Source: Lysobacterales bacterium 63-13
GTDB lineage: Bacteria; Pseudomonadota; Gammaproteobacteria; Xanthomonadales; Rhodanobacteraceae
Assembly: GCA_001899855.1 (NCBI GenBank)
Contig: MKWR01000006.1
Span: forward strand, 1 to 64,000
Reading direction: 5' to 3'
DNA length: 64,000 bases
Numbering within the stretch: the first letter of the stretch is position 1; each line of letters starts with the position of its first letter. The notes under the pieces were generated by a model. The model was not told the DNA's origin. It did not search any database and saw only the letters and a program-made list of their open reading frames with translations. A program made the position numbers and the translations under genes. Shown in pieces: positions 1 to 8,879 of this stretch.

Positions 1-64
1 GAGGTCGGCTCCCATGCTGGTGGTGGTGTCTGGTAGCTTCACCTTAGCATTTGGAGCCGACTTC
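1..64. repeat. imperfect inverted repeat (GAGGTCGGCTCCCATGCT ... AGCATTTGGAGCCGACTTC), may continue beyond window start
   Basis: GTCGGCTCC (4-12) is the exact reverse complement of GGAGCCGAC (53-61); ATGCT (14-18) pairs with AGCAT (46-50). Confidence 0.6.
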
Positions 65-164
65 ACTTTTCAGATCAGTGGCTTGGGCTTAAGTAAGTGC
101 CATTCGACTCTGATCTACTCTGACCCTGTTTTGGAATCGACTTCCGTTCGACAAAGACTCTTAC

Positions 165-635
165 TCATGGCTTAAACAATTGAACAAACAAAACACTTAC
201 AGCTATAATAAAGAACACATACCCTATCGAAAGAATATACCTAATCGGCCTACTACGCACATACTTTATCGCTACCCGCGGAATAATTTCCGCGCTAGCG
301 ATAAATAAAACCGATGCCATGAGGAAGGCGAAACGCTCATAAACGCCAAGATCCTTGACTGTCTGGGGCAAAACAGATACGGCTGCCGCAGAGTAGAGCA
401 GGTGCCTTGAAGCCCTATAGTCTTTCGAATCTTCCCATCCATTGATCGCCTGGATGTGCTGATCTTCGGCTGTGGCCCAAGATGACCGATCGAGACACAA
501 ATTTCTTTTAGCAATTTCTCTTTCGGCGATTTCCAAAGCTTCAGGTGAAAACTCATGCCTATGCCATCGCCTCAATAGACTCTCGTCATCCATTTCCTCT
601 ATCGACCTTTGAATTTGCTGAATCGATACTGTCAT
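165..635 (-). CDS. hypothetical small membrane protein (N-terminal soluble segment, C-terminal hydrophobic helices)
   Basis: ORF 165..707; internal Met at 635 (MTVSIQQIQRS...) more plausible; hydrophobic stretches FAFLMASVLFIASAEII and YILSIGYVFFIIAVSVLFV; AT-rich relative to neighbours. Confidence 0.5.
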   Translation of the reverse strand: MTVSIQQIQRSIEEMDDESLLRRWHRHEFSPEALEIAEREIAKRNLCLDRSSWATAEDQHIQAINGWEDSKDYRASRHLLYSAAAVSVLPQTVKDLGVYERFAFLMASVLFIASAEIIPRVAIKYVRSRPIRYILSIGYVFFIIAVSVLFVQLFKP

Positions 636-763
636 CTGAGGCCTATGTCGCTTAACCCGCAGGCATTGTAGTTGGTAGGTGAATGCGAATGGATGGTCAG
701 AGCACACATTCCGAGAATGTATTTGTCGCTCACGCCCGAGACTACCTGACTCACTAAGTTGGC

Positions 764-1351
764 TTAGAAAAGGGGGTCCTTGAAGAGCATTATTTTGTTC
801 GCCCTAGCATACGGAAGAAGATCGACAACACAAATCTTGAACGGCTGGATGGCAACAGAGCCCTTTAGGCGGTTCTGAATATACCAATCTGCTCGATGTT
901 GTTTTAACTCACTCTCGATGATATAGCAGTTTGCCATGGCGAAACTTGATGATCGTAAAATTGTACATCGGCCAGAAAGAGCGCCGCTACTCTGCTTGTC
1001 ATCCTGGAGTGGAAACGTCTGCCCTCGAACGCATACTGCATAGGAATTACAGCCCAAAGTTTTGTCAATTCGCTTCTTTAGTTGATCAGCTTCCTCCAAA
1101 GCGATCCGTGCCGCCCCACGCTCGCCGTCCAAGAATGCGAGCAGTAGTACAGAATCATTCCATGCATATGCGTGATCGTGCTTCGGTGCCTCACTCGACA
1201 TGAATTTGTCCGCAATCGAGTGCAATTTTCGCATTCGACTCGAAGCGATTCCTTTTGTTGAGGTCGCCAGTTTCTTCGTGTCGACTAGATCGATGAGAGT
1301 TACCAAACAATCCTTAAATCCACAACAACTGGAGGTTGGCGAATTTCTCAC
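764..1351 (-). CDS. hypothetical protein, possible nucleotide-cyclase-like fold
   Basis: 195 aa ORF, AT-rich; CLVTLIDLVDTKK ... AYAWNDSVLLLAFLD resembles the two metal-binding Asp motifs of class III cyclases; start codon uncertain. Confidence 0.45.
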   Translation of the reverse strand: MRNSPTSSCCGFKDCLVTLIDLVDTKKLATSTKGIASSRMRKLHSIADKFMSSEAPKHDHAYAWNDSVLLLAFLDGERGAARIALEEADQLKKRIDKTLGCNSYAVCVRGQTFPLQDDKQSSGALSGRCTILRSSSFAMANCYIIESELKQHRADWYIQNRLKGSVAIQPFKICVVDLLPYARANKIMLFKDPLF

Positions 1352-2403
1352 CTCAACCCCCCATTGATCCTCTCCAACACCCCCGCCCCCGGACTCAACT
1401 CCCCCACTCCAAGCTCATTCAATGGCTTCGCCACCGTACCCAGGTGCGAGTGCATGTCCGAAGGTTCCGGATCGACATACAACAACCCGGTGACCACCTC
1501 GCCCAGCGCATGGTGCTTCTGCACGTAGTTGCTGGCGGCGATGCGGTCGCAGGGGGTGAAGTCGGGGTCGATCTTGTGCAGGCGCAGGATGGAGCCGTCG
1601 TGCTGGGCGACTTCGATGGTTTCGCCGGGTTCGTAGTCGACCTGGATTTCTTCGCGGGTCGGGATCACGTCGAGGCGGTTGACGGCGTCGTTGTGTTCGC
1701 GGACATATTCGTAGCTCTTGGTGCTGCCGGCGTGGTTGTTGAAGGCGACGCAGGGGCTGATGACGTCGAGGAAGGCGGCGCCCTGATGCAGGATGGCGCC
1801 CTTGATCAGCGGGACGAGCTGCTTCTTGTCTCCCGAGAAACTGCGTGCGACGTAGGTTGCGCCGAGTTGCAGGGCGAGGCCGATCAGGTCGATGGGCGAA
1901 TCGGTGTTCTTCACGCCCTTCTTCGACATCGAGCCTTCGTCGGCAGTGGCCGAGAACTGGCCCTTGGTGAGTCCGTAGACGCCGTTGTTCTCGACGATGT
2001 AGACCATGTTGACGCCGCGGCGCATGGCGTGGACGAACTGGCCCATGCCGATCGAGGCCGAATCGCCATCGCCGGAGACGCCGAGATAGAGCAGATCACG
2101 GTTGGCGAGGTTGGCACCGGTGAGCACAGAGGGCATGCGCCCGTGCACGGTGTTGAAGCCGTGCGACTGGCCGAGGAAGTAATCGGGTGTCTTCGAGCTG
2201 CAACCGATGCCGGAGAGCTTGGCGACACGGTGCGGTTCGACGTTGAGTTCCCAGCAGGCCTGGATGATGGCGGCGGAAATCGAATCGTGACCGCAGCCGG
2301 CGCAGAGCGTCGAGATCTTGCCTTCGTAATCGCGCCGGGTGTGGCAGAGCGCGTTCTTCGGCAGGGTTGGATGGTGCAGCTTGGGCTTGGTGATGTAGGT
2401 CAT
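1348..2403 (-). CDS. korB: 2-oxoacid:ferredoxin oxidoreductase beta subunit
   Basis: 351 aa; CAGCGH, GIGCSS, GDGDSASIGMGQF, NNGVYGLTKGQ motifs of TPP-binding KorB. Confidence 0.93.
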   Translation of the reverse strand: MTYITKPKLHHPTLPKNALCHTRRDYEGKISTLCAGCGHDSISAAIIQACWELNVEPHRVAKLSGIGCSSKTPDYFLGQSHGFNTVHGRMPSVLTGANLANRDLLYLGVSGDGDSASIGMGQFVHAMRRGVNMVYIVENNGVYGLTKGQFSATADEGSMSKKGVKNTDSPIDLIGLALQLGATYVARSFSGDKKQLVPLIKGAILHQGAAFLDVISPCVAFNNHAGSTKSYEYVREHNDAVNRLDVIPTREEIQVDYEPGETIEVAQHDGSILRLHKIDPDFTPCDRIAASNYVQKHHALGEVVTGLLYVDPEPSDMHSHLGTVAKPLNELGVGELSPGAGVLERINGGLR

Positions 2404-2508
2404 GTGCTTGGTTTGCTCGGTGCGTGCAGATCGCTCGCTTTCAAATGCTTTCCGAAGCGGTGCAGATCAGCAAAGTCACTGGATCTCGGCCTTCGCCGGG
2501 ACGACGAT

Positions 2509-2551
2509 GCGGCAATTTTTGACGCTGCGGCAATTTTTGACGCTGCGGCAA
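2509..2551. repeat. 18-bp tandem repeat GCGGCAATTTTTGACGCT (two copies plus partial third)
   Basis: direct reading of sequence between korA and korB. Confidence 0.85.
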
Positions 2552-2708
2552 TGGTTGGCGGTGGCCGGCTTCATGGTGATGTCGAAAACCCCCTCATCCC
2601 CCTTCGGGACCTTCTCCCGCCAAGGGGGGAAGGGAATGCAGGTGCGTACGCCAGGAAGACGGTGGTTTTCCAGTGCGCGGTGCGGCAGGGATACCCGCGA
2701 TTGGGTGG

Positions 2709-4553
2709 TCATGCGACTGTCTCCGACGCGTGCGCGGACACGTTGGCGCCGCGCATGTGCTCGGCGATGGCGCGGGCGATGAAGCGGGCGGTGATGGGCG
2801 TGCCGTCGTAGTGCAGCAGCTTGACGATGCGCGCCGGATCGAGATCGAACTCGTTGATCAGCAGGCTGCGCAGTTGCGCGTCGCGGTTTTGTTCGATGAC
2901 GAACACGCGCTCGTGCGAGAGCACGAACTGGCGGACCATTTCCGGGAAGGGAAAGGCGCGCACGCGCAGCGTATCCAGGTGCAGGTCTTGCGCTTCCAGC
3001 ACCTCGATCGCCTCGGCCATCGCCGGACTGGTCGAGCCGTAGAAGATGGCGCCGAAGCTCGCCTTGTGTTTCGCCGTGCGCAGGATCGGCTGCGGCACCA
3101 GGGCCTTGGCTGTGTCGAACTTCTGCAGCAGGCGTTCCATGTTGTAGAGGTAATCCGGGCCGCGTTCGGAATAACGCGCATACGGATCGCGCGAGGTGCC
3201 GCGGGTGAAGTAGCTGCCCTTGGTCGGATGCGTGCCGGGATAGGTGCGGTACGGAATGCCGTCGCCATCGACATCCTTGTAGCGGCCGAAGTCCCTCCCC
3301 GATTCGAGCTCCTCGGCGCTCATCACCTTGCCGCGGTCATGGTTGCGCGTGTCGTCCCAGGCAAAGGGTGCACACAGGCGTTGGTTCATGCCGATGTCGA
3401 GATCGGTCATGACGAAGATCGGCGTCTGCAGGCGGTCGGCAAGATCAAAGGCCTGCGCGGAGAACTCGAAGCACTCGTGCGGATCTTCGGGCAGCAGGAG
3501 GACATGCTTGGTATCGCCGTGCGAGGCATAGGCACAGGCGAGGATGTCCGACTGCTGGGTGCGGGTCGGCATGCCGGTGGACGGGCCGCCGCGCTGCACG
3601 TCGATGATGGTGACCGGGATCTCGGCGAAATAGGCCAGGCCGATGAACTCGTTCATCAGCGAAATACCGGGGCCTGAGGTGGTGGTGAAGGCGCGCGCAC
3701 CGTTCCAGCCGGCACCGGTGACGATGCCGATCGAGGCGATCTCGTCCTCGGCCTGGATCATTGCGTAGCGGTTCTTGCCGGTTTCCGGATCGACGCGGTA
3801 TTTCTGGCAATAGCTCTGGTAGGACTCGGCCAGCGACGAGGACGGCGTGATCGGATACCAGGCGCAGACCGTGGCACCGCCGTAGACGCAGCCGAGCGCG
3901 GCGGCGCTGTTGCCGTCGACAAAGATCTTGTCGCCGACGTTGTCGGCCTTGCGCACGCGCAGCCCGATCGGATCCAGATGCGCCTTGGCGTGATCGCGGC
4001 CGAGATGCAGGGCGTGGATGTTGGCATCGAGCAGCTTGGCCTTGGATTTGTATTGCTGGCCGATCAGGGTCTCGATGACTTCGGCCTCGATGCCGAGCAA
4101 TTGCGAGAGTGCGCCGACATAGATGATGTTCTTGAACAACTGGCGCTGGCGCGGATCGTCGTAGGTGGCATTGCTGATCTGCGTCAGCGGCATGCTGATA
4201 TTGGTGACATCTTCGCGGAAGCGTGATTTCGGCAGCGGCTTGCTGTTGTCGTGGAAGAGATAACCGCCGCTTTCGATTTCCTTGAGGTCGGCATCCCAGG
4301 TTTGCGGGTTCATCGCGACCATGAGATCGACGCCGCCGCGGCGGCCAAGCCAGCCGGCTTCGGTGACGCGCACTTCGTACCAGGTCGGCAGGCCCTGGAT
4401 ATTGGATGGAAAGATGTTGCGCGGGCTGACCGGCACGCCCATGCGGATGATCGATTTCGCGAACATCTCGTTGGCCGAAGCCGAGCCCGAGCCGTTGACG
4501 TTGGCGAACTTGATGACGAAATCGTTGGTGGCGGCGATGGGGGTCATGGTCAT
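2709..4553 (-). CDS. korA: 2-oxoacid:ferredoxin oxidoreductase, fused gamma-alpha subunit
   Basis: 614 aa; N-terminal gamma domain (ANVNGSGSASANEMFAKSIIRMG) then alpha domain (GNSAAALGCVYGGATVCAWYPITPSSSLAE). Confidence 0.92.
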   Translation of the reverse strand: MTMTPIAATNDFVIKFANVNGSGSASANEMFAKSIIRMGVPVSPRNIFPSNIQGLPTWYEVRVTEAGWLGRRGGVDLMVAMNPQTWDADLKEIESGGYLFHDNSKPLPKSRFREDVTNISMPLTQISNATYDDPRQRQLFKNIIYVGALSQLLGIEAEVIETLIGQQYKSKAKLLDANIHALHLGRDHAKAHLDPIGLRVRKADNVGDKIFVDGNSAAALGCVYGGATVCAWYPITPSSSLAESYQSYCQKYRVDPETGKNRYAMIQAEDEIASIGIVTGAGWNGARAFTTTSGPGISLMNEFIGLAYFAEIPVTIIDVQRGGPSTGMPTRTQQSDILACAYASHGDTKHVLLLPEDPHECFEFSAQAFDLADRLQTPIFVMTDLDIGMNQRLCAPFAWDDTRNHDRGKVMSAEELESGRDFGRYKDVDGDGIPYRTYPGTHPTKGSYFTRGTSRDPYARYSERGPDYLYNMERLLQKFDTAKALVPQPILRTAKHKASFGAIFYGSTSPAMAEAIEVLEAQDLHLDTLRVRAFPFPEMVRQFVLSHERVFVIEQNRDAQLRSLLINEFDLDPARIVKLLHYDGTPITARFIARAIAEHMRGANVSAHASETVA

Positions 4554-4557
4554 TTCT

Positions 4558-4711
4558 CCCCTCTCCCCGTGGGAGAGGGGCTCACCTTACGAGATTTTCC
4601 CTTCTCCCCTCGGGAGAAGGTGGCCCAAAGGGCCGGATGAGGGTACGAATTCGCGGATAACTCCGGCTTCGGGCGTACCCTCACCCCCAGCCCTCTCCCG
4701 GGGGGAGAGGG
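4558..4711. repeat. cluster of three GC-rich hairpin repeats (CCCTCTCCC...GGGAGAGGG type)
   Basis: CCCCTCTCCC-cgt-GGGAGAGGGG 4558-4580; CCTTCTCCC-ctc-GGGAGAAGG 4600-4620; CCCTCTCCC-ggg-GGGAGAGGG 4691-4711. Confidence 0.8.
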
Positions 4712-4737
4712 GCTTTTGTTGGATGTTTGGTGGGGCA

Positions 4738-6585
4738 TCACGCAGCCTCCTTCTTGCCGATCTTGCTGGGGCATGGCGTGTTGGCGTGGATCAACTGGAT
4801 GAGGGTTTTCTGCATGTCCCAGGCGCCGGTCGGGCAGCGTTCGGCGCAGAGGCCGCAATGCAGGCAGACGTCTTCATCCTTGACCATGACGCGGCTGGTC
4901 TTCAGCGGGCCGGAGACATACAGATCCTGGGTGAGGTTGAGCGCGGGGGCGGTGAGCTTCTGGCGCAACTCGGGTTCGGGCGCGTTGCCGGTGAAGGTGA
5001 TGCAGTCCATCGGGCAGATGTCGACGCAGGCATCGCATTCGATGCAGGCGGAATCGGTGAACACGGTCTGCACATCGCAGTTGAGGCAGCGCTGTGCTTC
5101 CTTCCAGGCGGTGGCGGCATCGAAGCCGAGCTCGACTTCGAGGCTGATGCTCTTCACGGCTTCGGCAAATGGCACCAGCGGCACCTTGAAGCGCTCGTCG
5201 TTGGAGACATCGTTGTCGTAGCTCCACTCGTGGATGCCCATCTTCTGCGAGAGCACCTTGACCTGTGGCGGCGGGCGCTCGGCGGTTGCCTGCCCGGACA
5301 GCAGGCGATCGATGGTGACGGCGGCTTCGTGGCCATGCGCGACGGCCCAGATGATGTTCTTCGGCCCGAACGCGGCATCGCCGCCGAACAGCACATGCGG
5401 CAGGCTGGACTGGTGGGTGACTTCGTTGACGACCGGCATGCCCCATTCGTTGAAGTCGATGCCGAGGTCGCGCTCGATCCACGGGAACGCATTTTCCTGG
5501 CCCACGGCGACCAGCACTTCGTCGCACTCGAACAACTGGTCGGACTCGCCGGTTGGCACCAGCGTGCGGCGGCCGCGCGCGTCCTTCTCGGCGCGCACCT
5601 TCTCGAACAGCATGCCGGTCAGTTTGCCGTTGTCATGGACATAGGATTTCGGCACCAGGTAGTTGAGGATGGGGATGCCTTCGTGGGCGGCGTCCTCCTT
5701 CTCCCACGGCGAGGCTTTCATCTCCTCGAAGCCGGAACGCACGATCACCTTCACGTCCTCGCCGCCCAGGCGACGCGCCGAGCGGCAGCAGTCCATGGCG
5801 GTATTGCCGCCGCCAAGCACGATCACGCGCTTGCTGATCTGCTTGACGTGGCCGAAGTACACCGAGGACAACCAGTCGATGCCGATATGGATGTGCGCGG
5901 CGGCCTCGGCCGATCCCGGCAGCTCCAGCGCGCGACCGCGCGGTGCGCCGGAGCCGACGAAAATCGCGTCGTAGCCCTGGCCCAGCATGGAGCACATCGA
6001 TTCGATGCGCTGCCCGCCCTTCAGTTCGACGCCGAGATCGAGGATGTAGCCGACCTCCTCGTCGATGACCGATTCGGGCAGGCGAAAGCGCGGCACCTGG
6101 GTGCGCATGAAACCGCCGCCCTTCCTGTCGGCTTCGAAAACGGTGACTTCGTAGCCGAGCGGGGCCAGGTCGCGGGCGACGGTCAGCGATGCCGGACCCG
6201 CGCCAATGCAGGCGATGCGCTTGCCATTCTTCTGCGCGGCCCGTTTCGGCATGCGTCCTTTCACCTCACCCTTGTTGTCGGCGGCGACGCGCTTGAGGCG
6301 GCAGATGGCGACGGGTTCGGGTTTCTCGCCGTTGTTTTCCTCGACGCGACCACGCCGGCAGGCCGGTTCGCAGGGTCGATCACAGGTGCGCCCGAGGATG
6401 CCGGGGAAGACATTCGCCTCCCAGTTGATCATGTAGGCATCGGCGTGGCGCCCTGCCGCGATCAATCGGATGTATTCGGGGACGGGAGTGTGGGCCGGAC
6501 AGGCCCATTGGCAATCGACGACTTTGTGGAAGTAGTCCGGATTACGACTATCGGTGGGCTGCACGATTTCCCTCGCTGACAACAT
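4738..6585 (-). CDS. GltD-like NAD(P)H-dependent FAD oxidoreductase with C-terminal 4Fe-4S ferredoxin domains
   Basis: 615 aa; CIGAGPASLTVARDLAPLGYEVTVFEA and VIVLGGGNTAMDCCRSA nucleotide-binding motifs; CIECDACVDICPMDC and CLHCGLCAERCP clusters. Confidence 0.9.
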   Translation of the reverse strand: MLSAREIVQPTDSRNPDYFHKVVDCQWACPAHTPVPEYIRLIAAGRHADAYMINWEANVFPGILGRTCDRPCEPACRRGRVEENNGEKPEPVAICRLKRVAADNKGEVKGRMPKRAAQKNGKRIACIGAGPASLTVARDLAPLGYEVTVFEADRKGGGFMRTQVPRFRLPESVIDEEVGYILDLGVELKGGQRIESMCSMLGQGYDAIFVGSGAPRGRALELPGSAEAAAHIHIGIDWLSSVYFGHVKQISKRVIVLGGGNTAMDCCRSARRLGGEDVKVIVRSGFEEMKASPWEKEDAAHEGIPILNYLVPKSYVHDNGKLTGMLFEKVRAEKDARGRRTLVPTGESDQLFECDEVLVAVGQENAFPWIERDLGIDFNEWGMPVVNEVTHQSSLPHVLFGGDAAFGPKNIIWAVAHGHEAAVTIDRLLSGQATAERPPPQVKVLSQKMGIHEWSYDNDVSNDERFKVPLVPFAEAVKSISLEVELGFDAATAWKEAQRCLNCDVQTVFTDSACIECDACVDICPMDCITFTGNAPEPELRQKLTAPALNLTQDLYVSGPLKTSRVMVKDEDVCLHCGLCAERCPTGAWDMQKTLIQLIHANTPCPSKIGKKEAA

Positions 6586-6827
6586 GCCGGCGGACCGGCG
6601 ATCGGTTTCCCTGATCGCGTCGCAAGGATTCGGGGCGCGGTCGATCCGAGTCTAGACGCGAGCCGACCGCGAATGAAAGGCCCGGTGCACAAATCGGGAT
6701 TCGGGGTTCGGGAATGACGATGGAGAATGGGAGCAGTGCGTCGCCGCCGGCAACGGCTGCTTCCGGCTCTGGCCCTGAGCGGGGCTTCGCGCCAGAATGC
6801 GGAGTCGAAATCCGCACAAGGGTCGCC

Positions 6828-8879
6828 ATGCAACGATTCGCCCTCGCCTTCCTCACGCTGGCTGGCACGAGTCTGCTCGTGTCGGCTGCCCGCGCCGAAA
6901 CGCGCGTCTTCGAGCCGATGGACGTGTTTGCCCTGGAATGGGTGGACAGTCCGCAGATCTCGCCGGATGGCCAGCGCATCGTCTACGCGCGGACGGGTTT
7001 CGACGTGATGAAGGACCGCAAGCGCTCCAGCTTGTGGATGATCGATGCCGACGGTCGCCAGCATCGACCGCTTGCCGCCAGTGGCAGTGGTGCGGCGTGG
7101 TCGGCGGACGGGCGGCGCATCGCCTACGTCGCCAGCGCCGACGGCTCGACGCAGATCCGCATGCACTGGCTCGATGGCGGGCAGGACGCCAGCATCACCC
7201 GGCTGACGGGCTCGCCCGGCAACCTGAGCTGGTCGCCGGATGGACAATGGCTGGCCTTCACCCTGCGCGTGCCGGCGGACGAGGCGCCGCTGGCGAGCAT
7301 GCCGAAGGCGCCGAAGGGCGCGGAATGGGCGGCACCGGTCAAGGTCATCGATCGCGTCATCTATCGCATCGATGGCGGCGGCTATGTCGATCCCGGCTAC
7401 ACGCATGTGTTCGTGGTTGCCGCCGACGGCGGCGCGGCTCGCCAGATCACCAGCGGCAAGCACAACTTCAATGGCCGCCCGGCGTGGAGCGCGGACGGCA
7501 AATCGGTGATCGTTGCGGCCAATCTCGATGCGGACTGGGAATACCAGCCGACCGAAAGCGATCTCTATCGCTTCGCCATCAGCGATGGGGCGATGACGCG
7601 CCTGACCGAGCGCAAGGGCCCGGACCGCAGCCCGATGCTGTCAGCGGACGGTCGCCAACTGGCCTGGCTTGGCTACGACGACATGCGCCACCCGTACCAG
7701 ACCACGCGCCTCTACGTCGGCAATGCCGACGCCGGCAACGCGCGCGCCTTGACCGACGGCTTCGACTACAGCATCGATGCCGCGGCCTGGGATGGCAATC
7801 GCGGTCTCTGGCTGCAATTCGACGACCATGGCCGCACCGTGCTGGGCTGGGTCTCCGCAGCCGGTGGCAAGGTCGAGCGCATCGTCGAAGACCTCGGCGG
7901 CATCGAGATCGGACGTCCCTACACGGGCGGCGACTTTTCCGCGGCTGCCGGCAAGGTCGCCTATACGCGCGGCACCTCGGCTGCGCCATCCAACCTTGGC
8001 GTGGTCGCGCGCAACGGCAAGGCCCGCGTGCTGACCGACCTTGGTGGCAACCTGCTTGAACACCGCAAGCTCGGCAAGGTCGAGGAGATCACCGTCAAGT
8101 CCAGTGCCGACGGTCGCGCCATCCAGGCCTGGATCGTCACTCCGCCCGGCTTCGACAAGGCGAAGAAATATCCGCTGCTGCTGGAGATCCACGGCGGCCC
8201 GTTCGCCGCCTATGGCCCGGGCTTTGCGCCGGAAATCCAGCTCTACGCCGCACAAGGCTATGTCGTGGTCTACGCCAATCCGCGCGGCAGCACCGGTTAC
8301 GGCAGCGAGTTCGCCAACCTGATCGAGAATGCCTATCCGGGCCAGGACTACGACGACCTGATGAGCGTGGTCGATGCGACGATTGCCCGCGGTTCCATCG
8401 ATACCGACAACCTGTTCGTCACCGGTGGCAGCGGCGGCGGCTGCCTGACGGCATGGATCGTCGGCCATACCGATCGCTTCCGCGCGGCGGTGTCGGCGAA
8501 ACCGGTGATCAACTGGGCAAGCTTCGTGCTGACCGCCGACATGTATCCCTATTTCTCGCAGTACTGGTTCGACGGCATGCCCTGGGAGAATCCAGAGAAC
8601 TACGCCAAGCGCTCGCCACTGCACTACGTCGACAAGGTGACCACGCCGACCATGATGCTGGTTGGTGACGACGATCACCGCACGCCGGCCTCGGAGGCCG
8701 AACAGTTCTACCAGGCGCTCAAGTTGCGCAAGATCGATACCGCCATGGTGCGCATCCCGGGCGCCTCGCACGAAATCAATGCGCGGCCGAGCAACATGAT
8801 CGCCCAGGTGCTGAACTCGATCGCCTGGTTTGAAAAGCACCGCGCACGCGCGACGACGGGGAAAGCGGATGCCGATTGA
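6828..8879 (+). CDS. S9 family (prolyl oligopeptidase-type) exported peptidase
   Basis: signal peptide MQRFALAFLTLAGTSLLVSAARA; WD40-like N-terminal repeats; nucleophile VTGGSGGG, DDDHRTP, GASHEI. Confidence 0.93.
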   Translation: MQRFALAFLTLAGTSLLVSAARAETRVFEPMDVFALEWVDSPQISPDGQRIVYARTGFDVMKDRKRSSLWMIDADGRQHRPLAASGSGAAWSADGRRIAYVASADGSTQIRMHWLDGGQDASITRLTGSPGNLSWSPDGQWLAFTLRVPADEAPLASMPKAPKGAEWAAPVKVIDRVIYRIDGGGYVDPGYTHVFVVAADGGAARQITSGKHNFNGRPAWSADGKSVIVAANLDADWEYQPTESDLYRFAISDGAMTRLTERKGPDRSPMLSADGRQLAWLGYDDMRHPYQTTRLYVGNADAGNARALTDGFDYSIDAAAWDGNRGLWLQFDDHGRTVLGWVSAAGGKVERIVEDLGGIEIGRPYTGGDFSAAAGKVAYTRGTSAAPSNLGVVARNGKARVLTDLGGNLLEHRKLGKVEEITVKSSADGRAIQAWIVTPPGFDKAKKYPLLLEIHGGPFAAYGPGFAPEIQLYAAQGYVVVYANPRGSTGYGSEFANLIENAYPGQDYDDLMSVVDATIARGSIDTDNLFVTGGSGGGCLTAWIVGHTDRFRAAVSAKPVINWASFVLTADMYPYFSQYWFDGMPWENPENYAKRSPLHYVDKVTTPTMMLVGDDDHRTPASEAEQFYQALKLRKIDTAMVRIPGASHEINARPSNMIAQVLNSIAWFEKHRARATTGKADAD

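Noticed and set aside
1-64. integron attC site
   Set aside because: Fold-back symmetry is present but I could not identify the flanking RYYYAAC/GTTRRRY core sites, and no integrase is visible in the window
1336-2811. 491-aa plus-strand ORF over korB
   Set aside because: Antisense shadow ORF of korB and the spacer repeats
4282-6579. 765-aa plus-strand ORF
   Set aside because: Lies antisense to the GltD-like CDS with its clear motifs; long antisense ORFs are expected at this GC content
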